Assembly: GCF_019966535.1 (NCBI RefSeq)
Contig: NZ_JAIMID010000033.1
Coordinates: forward strand, 1 to 47,785
Source: Mesobacterium pallidum
GTDB taxonomy: Bacteria > Pseudomonadota > Alphaproteobacteria > Rhodobacterales > Rhodobacteraceae
Reading direction: 5' to 3'
Length of the DNA stretch: 47,785 bases
Part shown: in pieces, positions 1-8,653 of the stretch
How the letters are laid out: every line of letters begins with the position of its first letter
Position numbering within the stretch: the stretch's first letter is position 1
Notes under the pieces: generated by a model
The model's database searches: none
Seen by the model: only the letters and a program-made list of their open reading frames with translations
What the model was told of the DNA's origin: nothing
Program-made: the position numbers and the translations under genes

Positions 1-2
1 GG

Positions 3-59
3 ATGCTGTCGCCCGTCGAGTTCGAACGGCAGCGGAAACTGAGAGCCGAAGGCGTCTAA
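3..59 (+). CDS. IS3-family transposase OrfB, C-terminal end (partial)
   Basis: The first bases encode a short C-terminal tail (SPVEFERQRKLRAEGV, then TAA). This matches the usual end of IS3-family OrfB (DDE integrase-type) transposases, where a '(Y)xSPxEFE' motif lies just before the stop. The rest of the gene is outside the window, so intactness cannot be judged. It shows that an insertion sequence borders the segment on the left. The call rests on a short motif only. Confidence 0.6.
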   Translation: MLSPVEFERQRKLRAEGV

Positions 60-110
60 GAAACGCGGGGCTATTCACCTTTCGGAAGGGTTGGTTAAGT
101 GGCGAGCTGA

Positions 111-1199
111 TCAGCTTTCGGGCCGGTTCAGCAGCTTCGCTCTTTTCTTGAGGAACAGGTCCGCGCCCTTCATCTTGCTGGTCAGGAAGTCCCCTGCGGT
201 GAAGAAACCAAGGAAGGAATTCCCCTGTTTGGGGCCAAGCGGCACAAGGATCGGCGCCTTGCTGCCCCATGGCTTGTAAGGTTTTATGCCTTCGACGGTT
301 TTGCCCTGCCCCAATCCGACCAGCGTCGCCTTGAGCCAAGGCAGTTGGCGGCTGATGGCGACGATCGTCATGGCGTCGCCTGCATCGGCAACATCACCCA
401 CCGCAAAAACGTTCGGCAGCGAGGATGGGCGCATCCACGGGTCGACCTTGATCCGGTTTGCCGTCGTTTTCTGGACACCGCTAAGCGTTTCAAGCACCTC
501 GGAATGCGCGCGCGATCCGATAACCGGAAAGATCAGGTCGAAGCCGTGCTGTGACCCATCGGCGAGTTGCAGGGTGCCCGCATAAGGCTCGGTCAAGCTT
601 TTCAGGTTCTCCGCCATCTGGCCAAGAATGAGCGTGACGCCAGCCTTGCGCAGTTTCGCAGCCAAAGAGGTGCCCAGCTTTGATGGCATCGTCGGGAACA
701 ACGCCTCGTCGCTTGAGATCAACGTCACCTTCTTGTCCGGCATGGCATAGGCGATTTCGCCCGCAAGCTCGGTGCCAACGGCACCAGCCCCGACAATGCC
801 GATGTTCCGCGCCGCTTTGAGTTGCTGGTGAATGCGCTGGTTGTCCGCCTTGAGGCCCGCGATATCGGCGCCTTGAGGCTTGAAGGGAATGGCGTTGCCA
901 GATCCGGTGGCAACAACGATTTGATCCGCCTCTACCCGAATGCCGTCCTCCAACGTGACACCCTTGGCGTCTATGGCTTTTGCCTTGGACGCGATGACCC
1001 TGCCGTTCGTGAGCAGCCGATCATAGGGAATGAGAGCGCGATCCAGCAGCGAAGGGTCGACAACCGCGCGGATCATGGCCGGCGCGTGAACGAAGTGACT
1101 GCGCGGCTCGATCAATGTGACTTCCGCAGTGTCGTCGAGAGACTTCGCGAGTTCGGCACCTGCGTGACCGCCGCCGACAATGGCAATTTTCTGTGACAT
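111..1199 (-). CDS. NAD(P)/FAD-dependent oxidoreductase (FSP1/NDH-2-like)
   Basis: A 362-residue flavoprotein of the two-dinucleotide-binding-domain fold. The N-terminal FAD motif is GGGHAG (residues about 9-14). A second Rossmann motif GAGAVGTELAGE near residue 137 should bind NAD(P)H. The FAD-closing motif NVFAVGDVAD lies near residue 265. There is no CxxxxC redox disulfide of the glutathione/lipoamide reductase type, so it fits the AIF/FSP1/NDH-2-like group that passes electrons from NAD(P)H to a quinone or other acceptor. There is no signal peptide, so it is cytoplasmic or peripheral. The ATG follows an AAGAAGG ribosome site. It lies 36 nt downstream of the pirin gene and is probably co-transcribed with it. 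The substrate is unknown. Confidence 0.8.
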   Translation of the reverse strand: MSQKIAIVGGGHAGAELAKSLDDTAEVTLIEPRSHFVHAPAMIRAVVDPSLLDRALIPYDRLLTNGRVIASKAKAIDAKGVTLEDGIRVEADQIVVATGSGNAIPFKPQGADIAGLKADNQRIHQQLKAARNIGIVGAGAVGTELAGEIAYAMPDKKVTLISSDEALFPTMPSKLGTSLAAKLRKAGVTLILGQMAENLKSLTEPYAGTLQLADGSQHGFDLIFPVIGSRAHSEVLETLSGVQKTTANRIKVDPWMRPSSLPNVFAVGDVADAGDAMTIVAISRQLPWLKATLVGLGQGKTVEGIKPYKPWGSKAPILVPLGPKQGNSFLGFFTAGDFLTSKMKGADLFLKKRAKLLNRPES

Positions 1200-1235
1200 G
1201 ATTTCTAACCTTCTTGGGGGCCTTGCGGCGTTGTT

Positions 1236-2129
1236 CTATGATTTGTGGGCGGCGTGATCGGCGGGATAGGTGATCTGTCCGAATTTCCCGGCGCGATACT
1301 CGCGGAACGCCTCGGTCAGCTCGCCGTCGCTGTTCATGACAAACGGGCCGCGCATGGCGATGGGGTCGGTGATCGCCTCACCGCCAAACAGCAGCAGATC
1401 GAGCGGTTCAACAGCCGGGTTGGTTATCTCCAACGTCCCCCCCCGGGCGTCCAATCCGATGAGGGTATGAGCGTCGATCTTGGCATCACCGACCACGGCC
1501 CCATGCGTCGGCAGGAATCCCGCTACAGGCAGACCGGCGTGCAAGGCGATATCGACCGTCGCAAGCGGCTCGATCCTGACGTGCCAGATAAATTCGCCCG
1601 CATAGGTGGGGATGGGCGAGGATTGCCCATCATAACCGCCAAGCAGAACTTTGACCTCCCCACGCCCACCCGCGAGCATAACAACGGGCAGGTCCGGGGA
1701 TGAGACGGGCATGTATTGCGCAGGCTCGATCTTGTTCGGCGCGGGCAGGTTGATCCAGAATTGAAAGGAATGCAGCACCCCGCCATCACGGCGCACGGGC
1801 GTCGCGAGCATTTCGTCATGGATAATGCCGTTGCCCGCGTTCATCCATTGCACGCCTCCCGCCGTGACGGTGCTGTTGTTTCCCAGGCTGTCGAAATGGG
1901 TCATTGCGCCTTCCATGACATAGGTGAAGGTCACGATACCCCGATGGGGATGGGCGAAGCTGCCATCGGGCTCGGGCAACTCACCGGCAGCAATTTTGCG
2001 CTTGGGCAGATGATCGAGAAGCAGGAACGGGCCGACCGCGTTCACAGCCCGGTTCGGAAGGGCACGTGCGATGGTAAATGTACCGACCCGATCGGGCTGC
2101 GCTGGCTCTTGGAAAGAAACTTGTTTCAT
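1236..2129 (-). CDS. Pirin family protein
   Basis: A 297-residue bicupin of the pirin family. The N-terminal cupin carries the metal-binding set of pirins: H60 and H62 in 'FAHPHRG', then H104 and E106 in 'GNGIIHDE'. The second cupin half (about 160-290) ends with 'LLLFGGEAITDPIAMRGPFVMN', a typical pirin C-terminal signature. Known pirins are Fe- or Ni-binding, and some (YhhW) are quercetin dioxygenases. Whether this one is an enzyme or a regulator cannot be told. The start is supported by GGAG seven bases upstream. It is first in a two-gene unit with the FAD oxidoreductase and is divergent from a LysR regulator, which most likely controls it. Confidence 0.9.
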   Translation of the reverse strand: MKQVSFQEPAQPDRVGTFTIARALPNRAVNAVGPFLLLDHLPKRKIAAGELPEPDGSFAHPHRGIVTFTYVMEGAMTHFDSLGNNSTVTAGGVQWMNAGNGIIHDEMLATPVRRDGGVLHSFQFWINLPAPNKIEPAQYMPVSSPDLPVVMLAGGRGEVKVLLGGYDGQSSPIPTYAGEFIWHVRIEPLATVDIALHAGLPVAGFLPTHGAVVGDAKIDAHTLIGLDARGGTLEITNPAVEPLDLLLFGGEAITDPIAMRGPFVMNSDGELTEAFREYRAGKFGQITYPADHAAHKS

Positions 2130-2185
2130 TGGATTGCTCCGGTTGTTGATCCGGAGATAGGCGAAGCAGAACTTGATTGATATTT

Positions 2186-2200
2186 ATACTTTTTTAGTAT
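2186..2200. promoter_or_regulatory. Candidate LysR-type operator (ATACT-N5-AGTAT)
   Basis: A perfect 5-bp inverted repeat around five T residues sits in the AT-rich 103-bp gap between the divergent pirin and LysR genes. It contains the T-N11-A core of LysR-type boxes (T2187, A2199). Position and symmetry suggest autoregulation of the LysR gene and control of pirin. No experimental support is visible. Confidence 0.55.
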
Positions 2201-2232
2201 CTACATAAGATATTATTAACTTATGGTGCCTG

Positions 2233-3126
2233 ATGAAACTCGATCAACTGAACGTCTTGCGCGCCGTTGTTGAAACCGGCTCGGTCAAAGCGGCCGCCGA
2301 ACGCCTCAACCGGACGCAGCCAGCGATCAGCCAGGCGTTGAAGGCCCTGGAATTCCAGACCGGAACCGAATTGTTTGACCGGTCGGGGTATCGGCTTGAA
2401 CTCACACCCGTCGGCAAACGGGTTTATCTTCAATCCTTGCGCGTTTTGACGGAGGCGGAGGATCTGGGTCAGTTGATCCAGCATTTCGAGAAAGGGCAGG
2501 AAGAAACGATCACGATCGCGGTGGATACCAGCACCAACCTCAACGCGCTGACCCTCATCTTATGCAAACTGCAAACGGACTTTCCCGAGACCCGCGTGAT
2601 CCTGCGCCCCGAGGTTCTGTCCGGCGCCATCGAGGCCTTAAAAACGGAAACTGCGTCAATCGCGATTTCGCCAATGTCCTCGATCATGCTCGAGGAAGAG
2701 GGTTTCGACTACATCCCCCTCGGGACATCGACGTTGCGCAATGTTACGTCACCATCCCTTTGGGCTGAGATGGACAATCCCAAGCGGCTCTCGGACATGC
2801 GGCGCTTCCATCAGGTCATCGCAAGCGACAGCGGGCAAGCCAGAGGGCTGTTCGACCGCGAAATCGGCGTCCAGAAAGGCCAGCGCCGCTGGTACGTCAG
2901 CGATCTCCACACAAAGAAGCACCTTCTGATCGCGGGCCTCGGCTGGGGCCGCCTGCCAGAACACATGATCGCAGAGGAGTTGAAGCAAGGGCGGCTGTGC
3001 GAGATAGACTTACCACACACGCATCTTGCCTTCGACGTCACCATCTATGCGTTTCGCCAGTCCAAACCAATCGTCCGCGCCGTAGCGGAATTGCTTTGGA
3101 GAGAATTTGAAGCCCTTGCTGCGTAA
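2233..3126 (+). CDS. LysR family transcriptional regulator
   Basis: A 297-residue LysR-type regulator. The N-terminal winged HTH (residues about 3-60) has the classic core 'GSVKAAAERLNRTQPAISQ', followed by 'LKALEFQTGTELFDR'. The effector-binding domain fills residues about 90-295. The length is normal for the family. It is transcribed divergently from the pirin/oxidoreductase pair and shares a 103-bp promoter region with them. The simplest inference is that it regulates that pair in response to a redox or aromatic signal. The effector is not predictable. The ribosome site is weak, but no better start fits the HTH. Confidence 0.9.
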   Translation: MKLDQLNVLRAVVETGSVKAAAERLNRTQPAISQALKALEFQTGTELFDRSGYRLELTPVGKRVYLQSLRVLTEAEDLGQLIQHFEKGQEETITIAVDTSTNLNALTLILCKLQTDFPETRVILRPEVLSGAIEALKTETASIAISPMSSIMLEEEGFDYIPLGTSTLRNVTSPSLWAEMDNPKRLSDMRRFHQVIASDSGQARGLFDREIGVQKGQRRWYVSDLHTKKHLLIAGLGWGRLPEHMIAEELKQGRLCEIDLPHTHLAFDVTIYAFRQSKPIVRAVAELLWREFEALAA

Positions 3127-3252
3127 GGCATGTATATCGTGAAGGTCGGCTTTGATAGCCGATTTCCCGATGCGTTTCTGCTCCTGACCCTTTATGAAAG
3201 TAGTGCTCCGGCTATCCCTGTGATGCCGACAAATGCATCATGGGACCCCTGA

Positions 3253-5147
3253 CAGTCGAATGGCAGCTTCGGCGAAATCCACACGCGATTTCGCAGTCGA
3301 AGCGAAAGTCGGCAATCCGCCGATTCCGTGGAAAAACACCCGCATGCGACCGCAGTAATTCGCCGCCTGAGTCGACCGTGAATGCCTTTCCTATCAGGCC
3401 TGCCGCGGTTGCTGCGGTGCAGGAAGGATCTTGGCCAGTTTCCGGAGGTGCTGAGCGGTGGCCGCGAGGAGCAATTCGTCATTTGCGCCGCATGGGCTGC
3501 GTAGTCGGAACCGTCCCAGGCCGAGTTTGCGCTTGAGGTGGGCAAAGAGCATCTCGACCTTCTCTCGTAGCTTCATCGAGATTACGTATTGGTCGGTCTT
3601 GGAGATGTCGCGGGCAACCTGTCGGGCGTCTTCATGTTCCTCGCGGGTGATCTTGCGAGCATCCGCGTTCGGGCAGCACATGGCCTTGGATGGGCAGGCT
3701 TGGCAGACTTCTTTCAGGGCCCGATAGCGGGCGGTCCCCTTGCCGGTCGGCCCTCGGGTGGGGTCGGATAATTTCGGCGGAACTGCTTCAGCTCGTGCCC
3801 CTCGGGGCAGATGTATTGGTCTTTTTCTGCATCCCACTCGAAGTCGGCGCGGGTTCAGGTCCCGTCATTGCGCCCCGACTTGTCGATGACGGGGATATGC
3901 GGGGCGATCTTGCGATCGACCAGCCAGCCCAGCATCGGCCCGGTGCCGCATGCGGTGTCCGCGATCAGGCGTTCAGGGTGAAGGTCGAACCTGGCCTCCA
4001 CGCGCCTCAGCATGGTCTTGGTTGATCCTACTTCAGCCTGCCGGATCGATCTTGTCGCTTCCACGTCCAGGATGACACCATGGTCCGTGTGGATCAGGTA
4101 ATTGTCGGAATAAATGAAGAAGGCTGGTCCCTTACGTGCCGCAGTCCACTGGCTCGCCGGGTCGGAATGCGAGCTGAACTTGGGCTGAACCTCGCTTGCT
4201 GCGCCGAATGCGGCTTCGTCCAAGACGTCCAGATACTCGCGAACGGCCCGGGGCGCGTCAGCCAGATCGATCTGCCTGACGTCCCAGTCCTCCTTCGGAG
4301 ATGAGTTCTGCTTGTTCGCATCCGCCTCGATAAGGCTGGCATCAACTGCCATGCGCTGGCCGCTAACCAGTCCCTCGTCTATGCACCGCGCCACGGTCGT
4401 CTCGAACAGATGCCGAAACAGCTCACTGTCACGGAACCGGCCGTGCCGGTTCTTCGAAAAAGTCGAGTGATCCGGGACCCGGTCGCTAAGGTCCAGGCGG
4501 CAGAACCACCGGTATGCGAGGTTCAGATGCACCTCCGCGCAGAGCCGCCGTTCCGACCGGATGCCGAAGCAATACCCCACCAATAGCATGCGGATCAGCA
4601 ACTCTGGATCGACAGACGGGCGACCCGTATGGCTGTAGAAATCGGCGAGGTAAGCGCGGATGCCAGACAGATCCACGAACCGGTCAATCGAGCGCAGAAG
4701 TTGATCTGGCGGGACGTAATCTTCCAGCGAGGACTCGTAGAACAGCGCCGGCTGCGCCTCCTGCCGCGGTCCCATCATTGCCGATCCTCCCACCCGGTGA
4801 GGGAATTAAAAGGCACCTCGATCAAGCACGAGTTTTTCAACGGAATACGCCCTTCTTCCCTGAAGGCTGACGGCCCACAGGAGACCTTGGCCGCCAACGT
4901 GGATGCCGCGGCGCGGCATCACCAGACCGGTCCTTCGCTGCATTGCAAAAGCCAAGCTAACGCGAATACACTCAATGAGGCGCGAAAAGGGGGCGTTGTC
5001 TAACGTGCACGCGCTTTTTGCAGCGTCTTTGACAAGGCCTTCCCTTTCGAGACGTTCGGAAAAACCCGTCGACTTACGCGGTACAAAACCCACTCGAAAC
5101 GCCAACCGCCTCTTGGCCGCAAGCGAGCCTTTCGTTGCCCTCGACTG
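3253..5147 (-). mobile_element. IS1182-type insertion sequence, defective
   Basis: A broken IS1182-type transposase gene lies between two short, roughly inverted sequences. At the low end (3253-3265) it reads CAGTCGAATGGCA. At the high end (5136-5147, read on the minus strand) it reads CAGTCGAGGGCA. The spacing, about 1.9 kb, fits the family. The 3127-3252 and 5148-5193 flanks contain no gene. The element separates the LysR gene from the SulP gene. The termini are tentative because the match is short and imperfect, and no target duplication was confirmed. Confidence 0.45.
3394..4793 (-). pseudogene. IS1182-family transposase, broken by a stop and a frameshift
   Basis: The first 312 codons (4793 to 3855) give a good IS1182-type N-terminus: 'LLIRMLLVGYCFGIRSER', 'VPDHSTFSKNRHGRF', and a first catalytic Asp in 'MAVDASLIEADAN'. 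Translation then meets an in-frame TGA at 3857-3855. The same frame continues with the family sequence 'RADFEWDAEKDQYICPEGHEL'. Near 3760-3772 it must shift frame to enter the C-terminal part, 'TARYRALKEVCQACPSKAMCC' and 'EKVEMLFAHLKRKLGL' (a YREK-like region), ending at 3394. With a nonsense codon plus a frameshift it should be inactive unless complemented by another copy. The TGA could have arisen from a TGG. Confidence 0.85.
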
Positions 5148-5193
5148 AAATGACAACCCTCCTGGATGCCAACCCGACATCGGCCCGAGCCGT

Positions 5194-6948
5194 TCAGGCC
5201 GTCGGTTGCGCGCCCGGTTTGTCCGCACATTCGTTGAAACACCGGATCTCGCAACCGGCGCAGATCGGGTCGGACGCCCGGGCGACGGCCGGTCGGATGG
5301 CATCCGACTTGTGCGGATGCACGTTGTCTGGACCCAGTTCGTCCAGACAGTGCAGCCGTTTGAGCACGTTCAGGACGCTCGGATTGGCGGCGATCAGGTG
5401 AAGATCGTTGCCATGCGCCCGCGCGCGGCGCGCCTCGGACAGGATGAAGTCGGCACCGGAAAGGTCGATCTTCCCGACGCCCTTGAGGTTCAGGATGCAA
5501 GTCTTCAGACCGTCCTTTTCCTCCATCCGCCGAAATTCGCGCTCAACATGCTCGATCGAGGCAAAAAACAGCGGGCCTTCGATGCGCACGAACCGGATTT
5601 GCGGGCATTGCGGCAGGTTGAAGGACTCGGCATTCATAAAAACCCGTCGGCCATTCACTTCTGTCGGAGCGCCGACCGCGACCAAGGGATGCGCGCTCTT
5701 GTTGAGGAAGATCGACAGCGAGGCGACGACGCCGACGAGGATGGCGAAGTCGAGCCCCGAGAGGATGCCGGTCAGGAAGGTGGCAGCAAGGATGAAGGTC
5801 TCGGACCGGCTGGTCGCGACAATGTGGCGGATCTCGGCGATGTCAATCAGTCGCCAGGCGACGTAGAGGATGATTGCCGCCATGGCGGGCACCGGCACGA
5901 AACGCACGAACGGCGAAAGCAGCAGCAGTAGGACCACGAGGAAACCCGCGGCAAAGACTGCCGACATCGGCGAGGCCGCACCGCTTTCCGCGTTCAGGCC
6001 GGAGCGGGTGAAGGAGCCGGACCCCGCGTAGCAGTGAAAGAAGCTGCCGGTGAGGTTTGAGAGGCCCTGGCCGACCATTTCCTGATTGCTGTCGTAGGTC
6101 TCGCCGCGCCGTATGGCGAAGGATTTGCCGATCGAGATTGCCTCGAGCAGACCGACGCAGGCCACGGCCGCGGCGGCGGGCAGCAGCGCGCCTATTGTGC
6201 CTATCGACAGGTCCGGTGCCTCGAACGACGGCAACACCGCATCGAGCGGCGCGAACATTGCCACTTCGGCGCCAAGCAGGACGGCGGCGAGCGAGCCGGC
6301 CACCAGCGCGATGATGTAGCCCGGCAGGCGGCGGCTGATGCGGAAGGAGGCGATCAGGCTGGCGAGCGTCACCGCCGAGATGATCACCGCGTCGATGTTC
6401 AATGTTCCTGCGTCCGCCACGATCCGCGACAGGCGATGCAGCACACCGCCCTCGCCGCCCGCAAGACCCAGCGCCGGGCCAAGCTGTGACACGGCAATCA
6501 GGACCGACGCGGCGGCGGTGAACCCGACGATGACCGAATGCGAGATGAAGGCGATCAGCCCGCCCAGCCCCGCCATCCCCGCCGCGAGTTGCAGCACGCC
6601 GACGAGGAAGGTCAGCACCAGCGCCAGCGCGATATAGGTCTCGCTGCCGGGCACGGCCAAGCCACTCAGCGAGGCAAAGAGCACGGCGGAGATCGCGGTG
6701 GTCGGCCCCGAGACCATGACGCGCGACGATCCCCAGAGGGCGGCAACGACGGTCACGATGATCGCGGTGAACAGCCCGAATTCCGGCGGCAACCCTGCGA
6801 TTATGGCAAATGCGACGCCCTGCGGCAGCACGATGGTGGCGCCCGTCAGCCCGGCAAGCGCGTCGGCTTTCCAGGACGCTGGCGTCTGCTCAAGGACCCA
6901 TGGCCTTACAGGAGAGAGGCGCTGCAGGACAGCGCGCGCCAAGGCCAT
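5194..6948 (-). CDS. SulP family inorganic anion transporter with STAS domain
   Basis: A 584-residue SulP/SLC26-type carrier of normal length. The membrane domain (about 15-410) opens with the family motif region 'DALAGLTGATIVLPQGVAFA' and 'AALWGSSRVMVSGPTTAIS'. A cytoplasmic STAS domain follows (about 435-550), including 'CILNLKGVGKIDLSGADFI'. A short Cys-rich tail, C-x2-C-x3-C-x3-C, lies near the end. SulP proteins move sulfate, bicarbonate or related anions with H+, Na+ or exchange. It starts 4 nt after the sulfatase stop and is clearly co-transcribed. In this context sulfate, released inside the cell by the sulfatase, is the most likely cargo. The direction of transport cannot be read from sequence. 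Confidence 0.88.
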   Translation of the reverse strand: MALARAVLQRLSPVRPWVLEQTPASWKADALAGLTGATIVLPQGVAFAIIAGLPPEFGLFTAIIVTVVAALWGSSRVMVSGPTTAISAVLFASLSGLAVPGSETYIALALVLTFLVGVLQLAAGMAGLGGLIAFISHSVIVGFTAAASVLIAVSQLGPALGLAGGEGGVLHRLSRIVADAGTLNIDAVIISAVTLASLIASFRISRRLPGYIIALVAGSLAAVLLGAEVAMFAPLDAVLPSFEAPDLSIGTIGALLPAAAAVACVGLLEAISIGKSFAIRRGETYDSNQEMVGQGLSNLTGSFFHCYAGSGSFTRSGLNAESGAASPMSAVFAAGFLVVLLLLLSPFVRFVPVPAMAAIILYVAWRLIDIAEIRHIVATSRSETFILAATFLTGILSGLDFAILVGVVASLSIFLNKSAHPLVAVGAPTEVNGRRVFMNAESFNLPQCPQIRFVRIEGPLFFASIEHVEREFRRMEEKDGLKTCILNLKGVGKIDLSGADFILSEARRARAHGNDLHLIAANPSVLNVLKRLHCLDELGPDNVHPHKSDAIRPAVARASDPICAGCEIRCFNECADKPGAQPTA

Positions 6949-6952
6949 CGGA

Positions 6953-8596
6953 TCATCCGGCCTTACTAGTTTTCCCGGCGCGGACCACGTCCGGCCCGAG
7001 AACCTCGCGCAATTCGTCCTCGTTGCGATAGCCGATCAGGATGCCCGCCTTCGCTTCGCCCAGGCTCGGGTCTCGGGCTGCGATCCACGCGTCGGAGCGG
7101 GTTGTGCGTTGCGATGTGCGGCGTGCCCAGGCAAACAACAGCTTTTCCATGCGGGCGCACTCTGCCCGATGCGCCGGATCGGCGCCGAGGTCGGTCAGTT
7201 CGGCAGGGTCATTTTGCAGGTCGAAGAGCATCGGGCGGAACCCTTCGGCGAAGATATACTTCCAGCGCCCGTCGAACAGCATCGTCAGCTTGGCGTCCTT
7301 GACCTCGACACCCAGTCGCCGCCGGACGTCGCGCATGGAGTAGTCGTATTCCGAGACCGCAACGTCGCGCAGGCTGTCGGTCTGGCCGTGCAGCAACGGC
7401 ATCAGCGAACGGCCTTCGATGATATGCGGCACTGCCGCGCCGCCGAAGTAATCGAGGATCGTCGGAACGACGTCGATCGCCTCGACCAGCGCGGAAGATT
7501 TCAGACCGCGGGTGGCATCGGCCTCTGCACGCGGGTCGACCACGATCAGCGGGATGCGGGCCGAAGCGTCGTGGAACAGTTCCTTCTCGCCCATCCAGTG
7601 ATCGCCGAGGTAATCGCCGTGGTCCGAAGTAAAGACGATCATCGTCTCGTCCGTCAGGCCTTGCTCGTCCAGAAACGCCATCAACCGGCCCATCTGGTCG
7701 TCGATCTGCTTGATCAGCCCCATATAGGCAGTCAGCACGCGGGTCCGGGTGCCATCGTCGCAGAAGGCGCGGCTCACGCGTTCCTCCATGAAGGCACCAT
7801 AGACGGGATGGGGGGTGTCGCGCTCGGCCTCGCTGCGCACCGGGTCGAGATGCGTTTCGGGGCCGTACATGTCGTGATAGGGCGCGGGCACGATATAGGG
7901 CCAATGCGGCTTGATATAGCTCAGGTGCAGGCACCAGGGTGTAACCCCGGCTTCGCGGATGAAGTCCATCGCGCGCGAGGTGATGTACGGCGTCTCGCTT
8001 TCCTCGTCGGCGGCGCGGGCGGGCTTGTCGGCATTGTCCATGAACCAGCCGCTGAGGATGTTGCCATCCTCGTCCTCGGCGCTGTTGGCGACCGTTTCCC
8101 AGGGGTTGTCGTCCTGCCAGCCGCGCGCCTTCATGAAGGCGTCATAGGCCTCGTTGCGGGGATAGCGCCCACCGTCGGGGTGAAGCCCGTCCTCGCGCTC
8201 GAAGGGCTCGAAGCCGCATTCCGCGACCCGCACGCCGATCTCGCTGTCCGGCGCGAGGCCGAGGCGCTTCATGCCCTCGACATCGGCCGCCATATGGGTC
8301 TTGCCGCAAAGAGTGGTGCGCACACCCAGTGGGCGGAGATGGTCGCCCAGCGTCATCTCGCCGACCTTCAGCGGGATGTTGTTCCAAGTTGACCCATGCG
8401 AGCTGACATAGCGCCCGGTGTAGAAAGACATCCGCGACGGGCCACAGATCGGGGATTGCACATGGGCACGGTCAAAGAGCACCCCGCGGGCCGCAAGGGC
8501 GTCGATATTCGGCGTATGCAGATGCGGATGCCCGGTGCAGGACAGGTAGTCCCAGCGCAGCTGATCGCACATGATGAAGAGAACGTTCTTGGTCAT
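6953..8596 (-). CDS. Sulfatase (type I, formylglycine-dependent), cytoplasmic
   Basis: A 547-residue alkaline-phosphatase-superfamily sulfatase. The Cys to be oxidised to formylglycine is C51 in 'CGPSRMSFYTGR', the C-x-P-S-R signature. Metal ligands are expected at D11 ('MCDQLRWDYL') and in 'FTSDHGDYLGDH' near residue 320. The N-terminus runs straight into the first beta strand (MTKNVLFIMCDQ) with no signal peptide, so the enzyme should work in the cytoplasm. This fits the TAXI-TRAP importer encoded just upstream, which could bring in the sulfate ester. SulP follows by 4 nt. The substrate is unknown: it differs from choline sulfatase (BetC), and phosphonate monoester or aryl esters remain possible. 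A formylglycine-generating enzyme must be encoded elsewhere. Confidence 0.88.
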   Translation of the reverse strand: MTKNVLFIMCDQLRWDYLSCTGHPHLHTPNIDALAARGVLFDRAHVQSPICGPSRMSFYTGRYVSSHGSTWNNIPLKVGEMTLGDHLRPLGVRTTLCGKTHMAADVEGMKRLGLAPDSEIGVRVAECGFEPFEREDGLHPDGGRYPRNEAYDAFMKARGWQDDNPWETVANSAEDEDGNILSGWFMDNADKPARAADEESETPYITSRAMDFIREAGVTPWCLHLSYIKPHWPYIVPAPYHDMYGPETHLDPVRSEAERDTPHPVYGAFMEERVSRAFCDDGTRTRVLTAYMGLIKQIDDQMGRLMAFLDEQGLTDETMIVFTSDHGDYLGDHWMGEKELFHDASARIPLIVVDPRAEADATRGLKSSALVEAIDVVPTILDYFGGAAVPHIIEGRSLMPLLHGQTDSLRDVAVSEYDYSMRDVRRRLGVEVKDAKLTMLFDGRWKYIFAEGFRPMLFDLQNDPAELTDLGADPAHRAECARMEKLLFAWARRTSQRTTRSDAWIAARDPSLGEAKAGILIGYRNEDELREVLGPDVVRAGKTSKAG

Positions 8597-8653
8597 GACC
8601 GGGGCCCACCTGATAGTCGGGCCGGGGCGCTGCCGCCCCGGCTGTTTGCTTGT

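Noticed and set aside
3855..3885. A GGTTCAGGTCCC-like sequence resembling a tRNA T-arm
   Set aside because: It lies within the transposase reading frame, and no matching acceptor or anticodon arms could be found around it.
4806..5303. Minus-strand frame between the IS1182-type transposase and SulP
   Set aside because: It overlaps the SulP end and the probable IS terminus. The sequence looks like IS leader rather than a gene.
6698..8392. Long plus-strand frame over the sulfatase and SulP genes
   Set aside because: It is a shadow of genes with conserved motifs on the minus strand. No ribosome site or family match is present.
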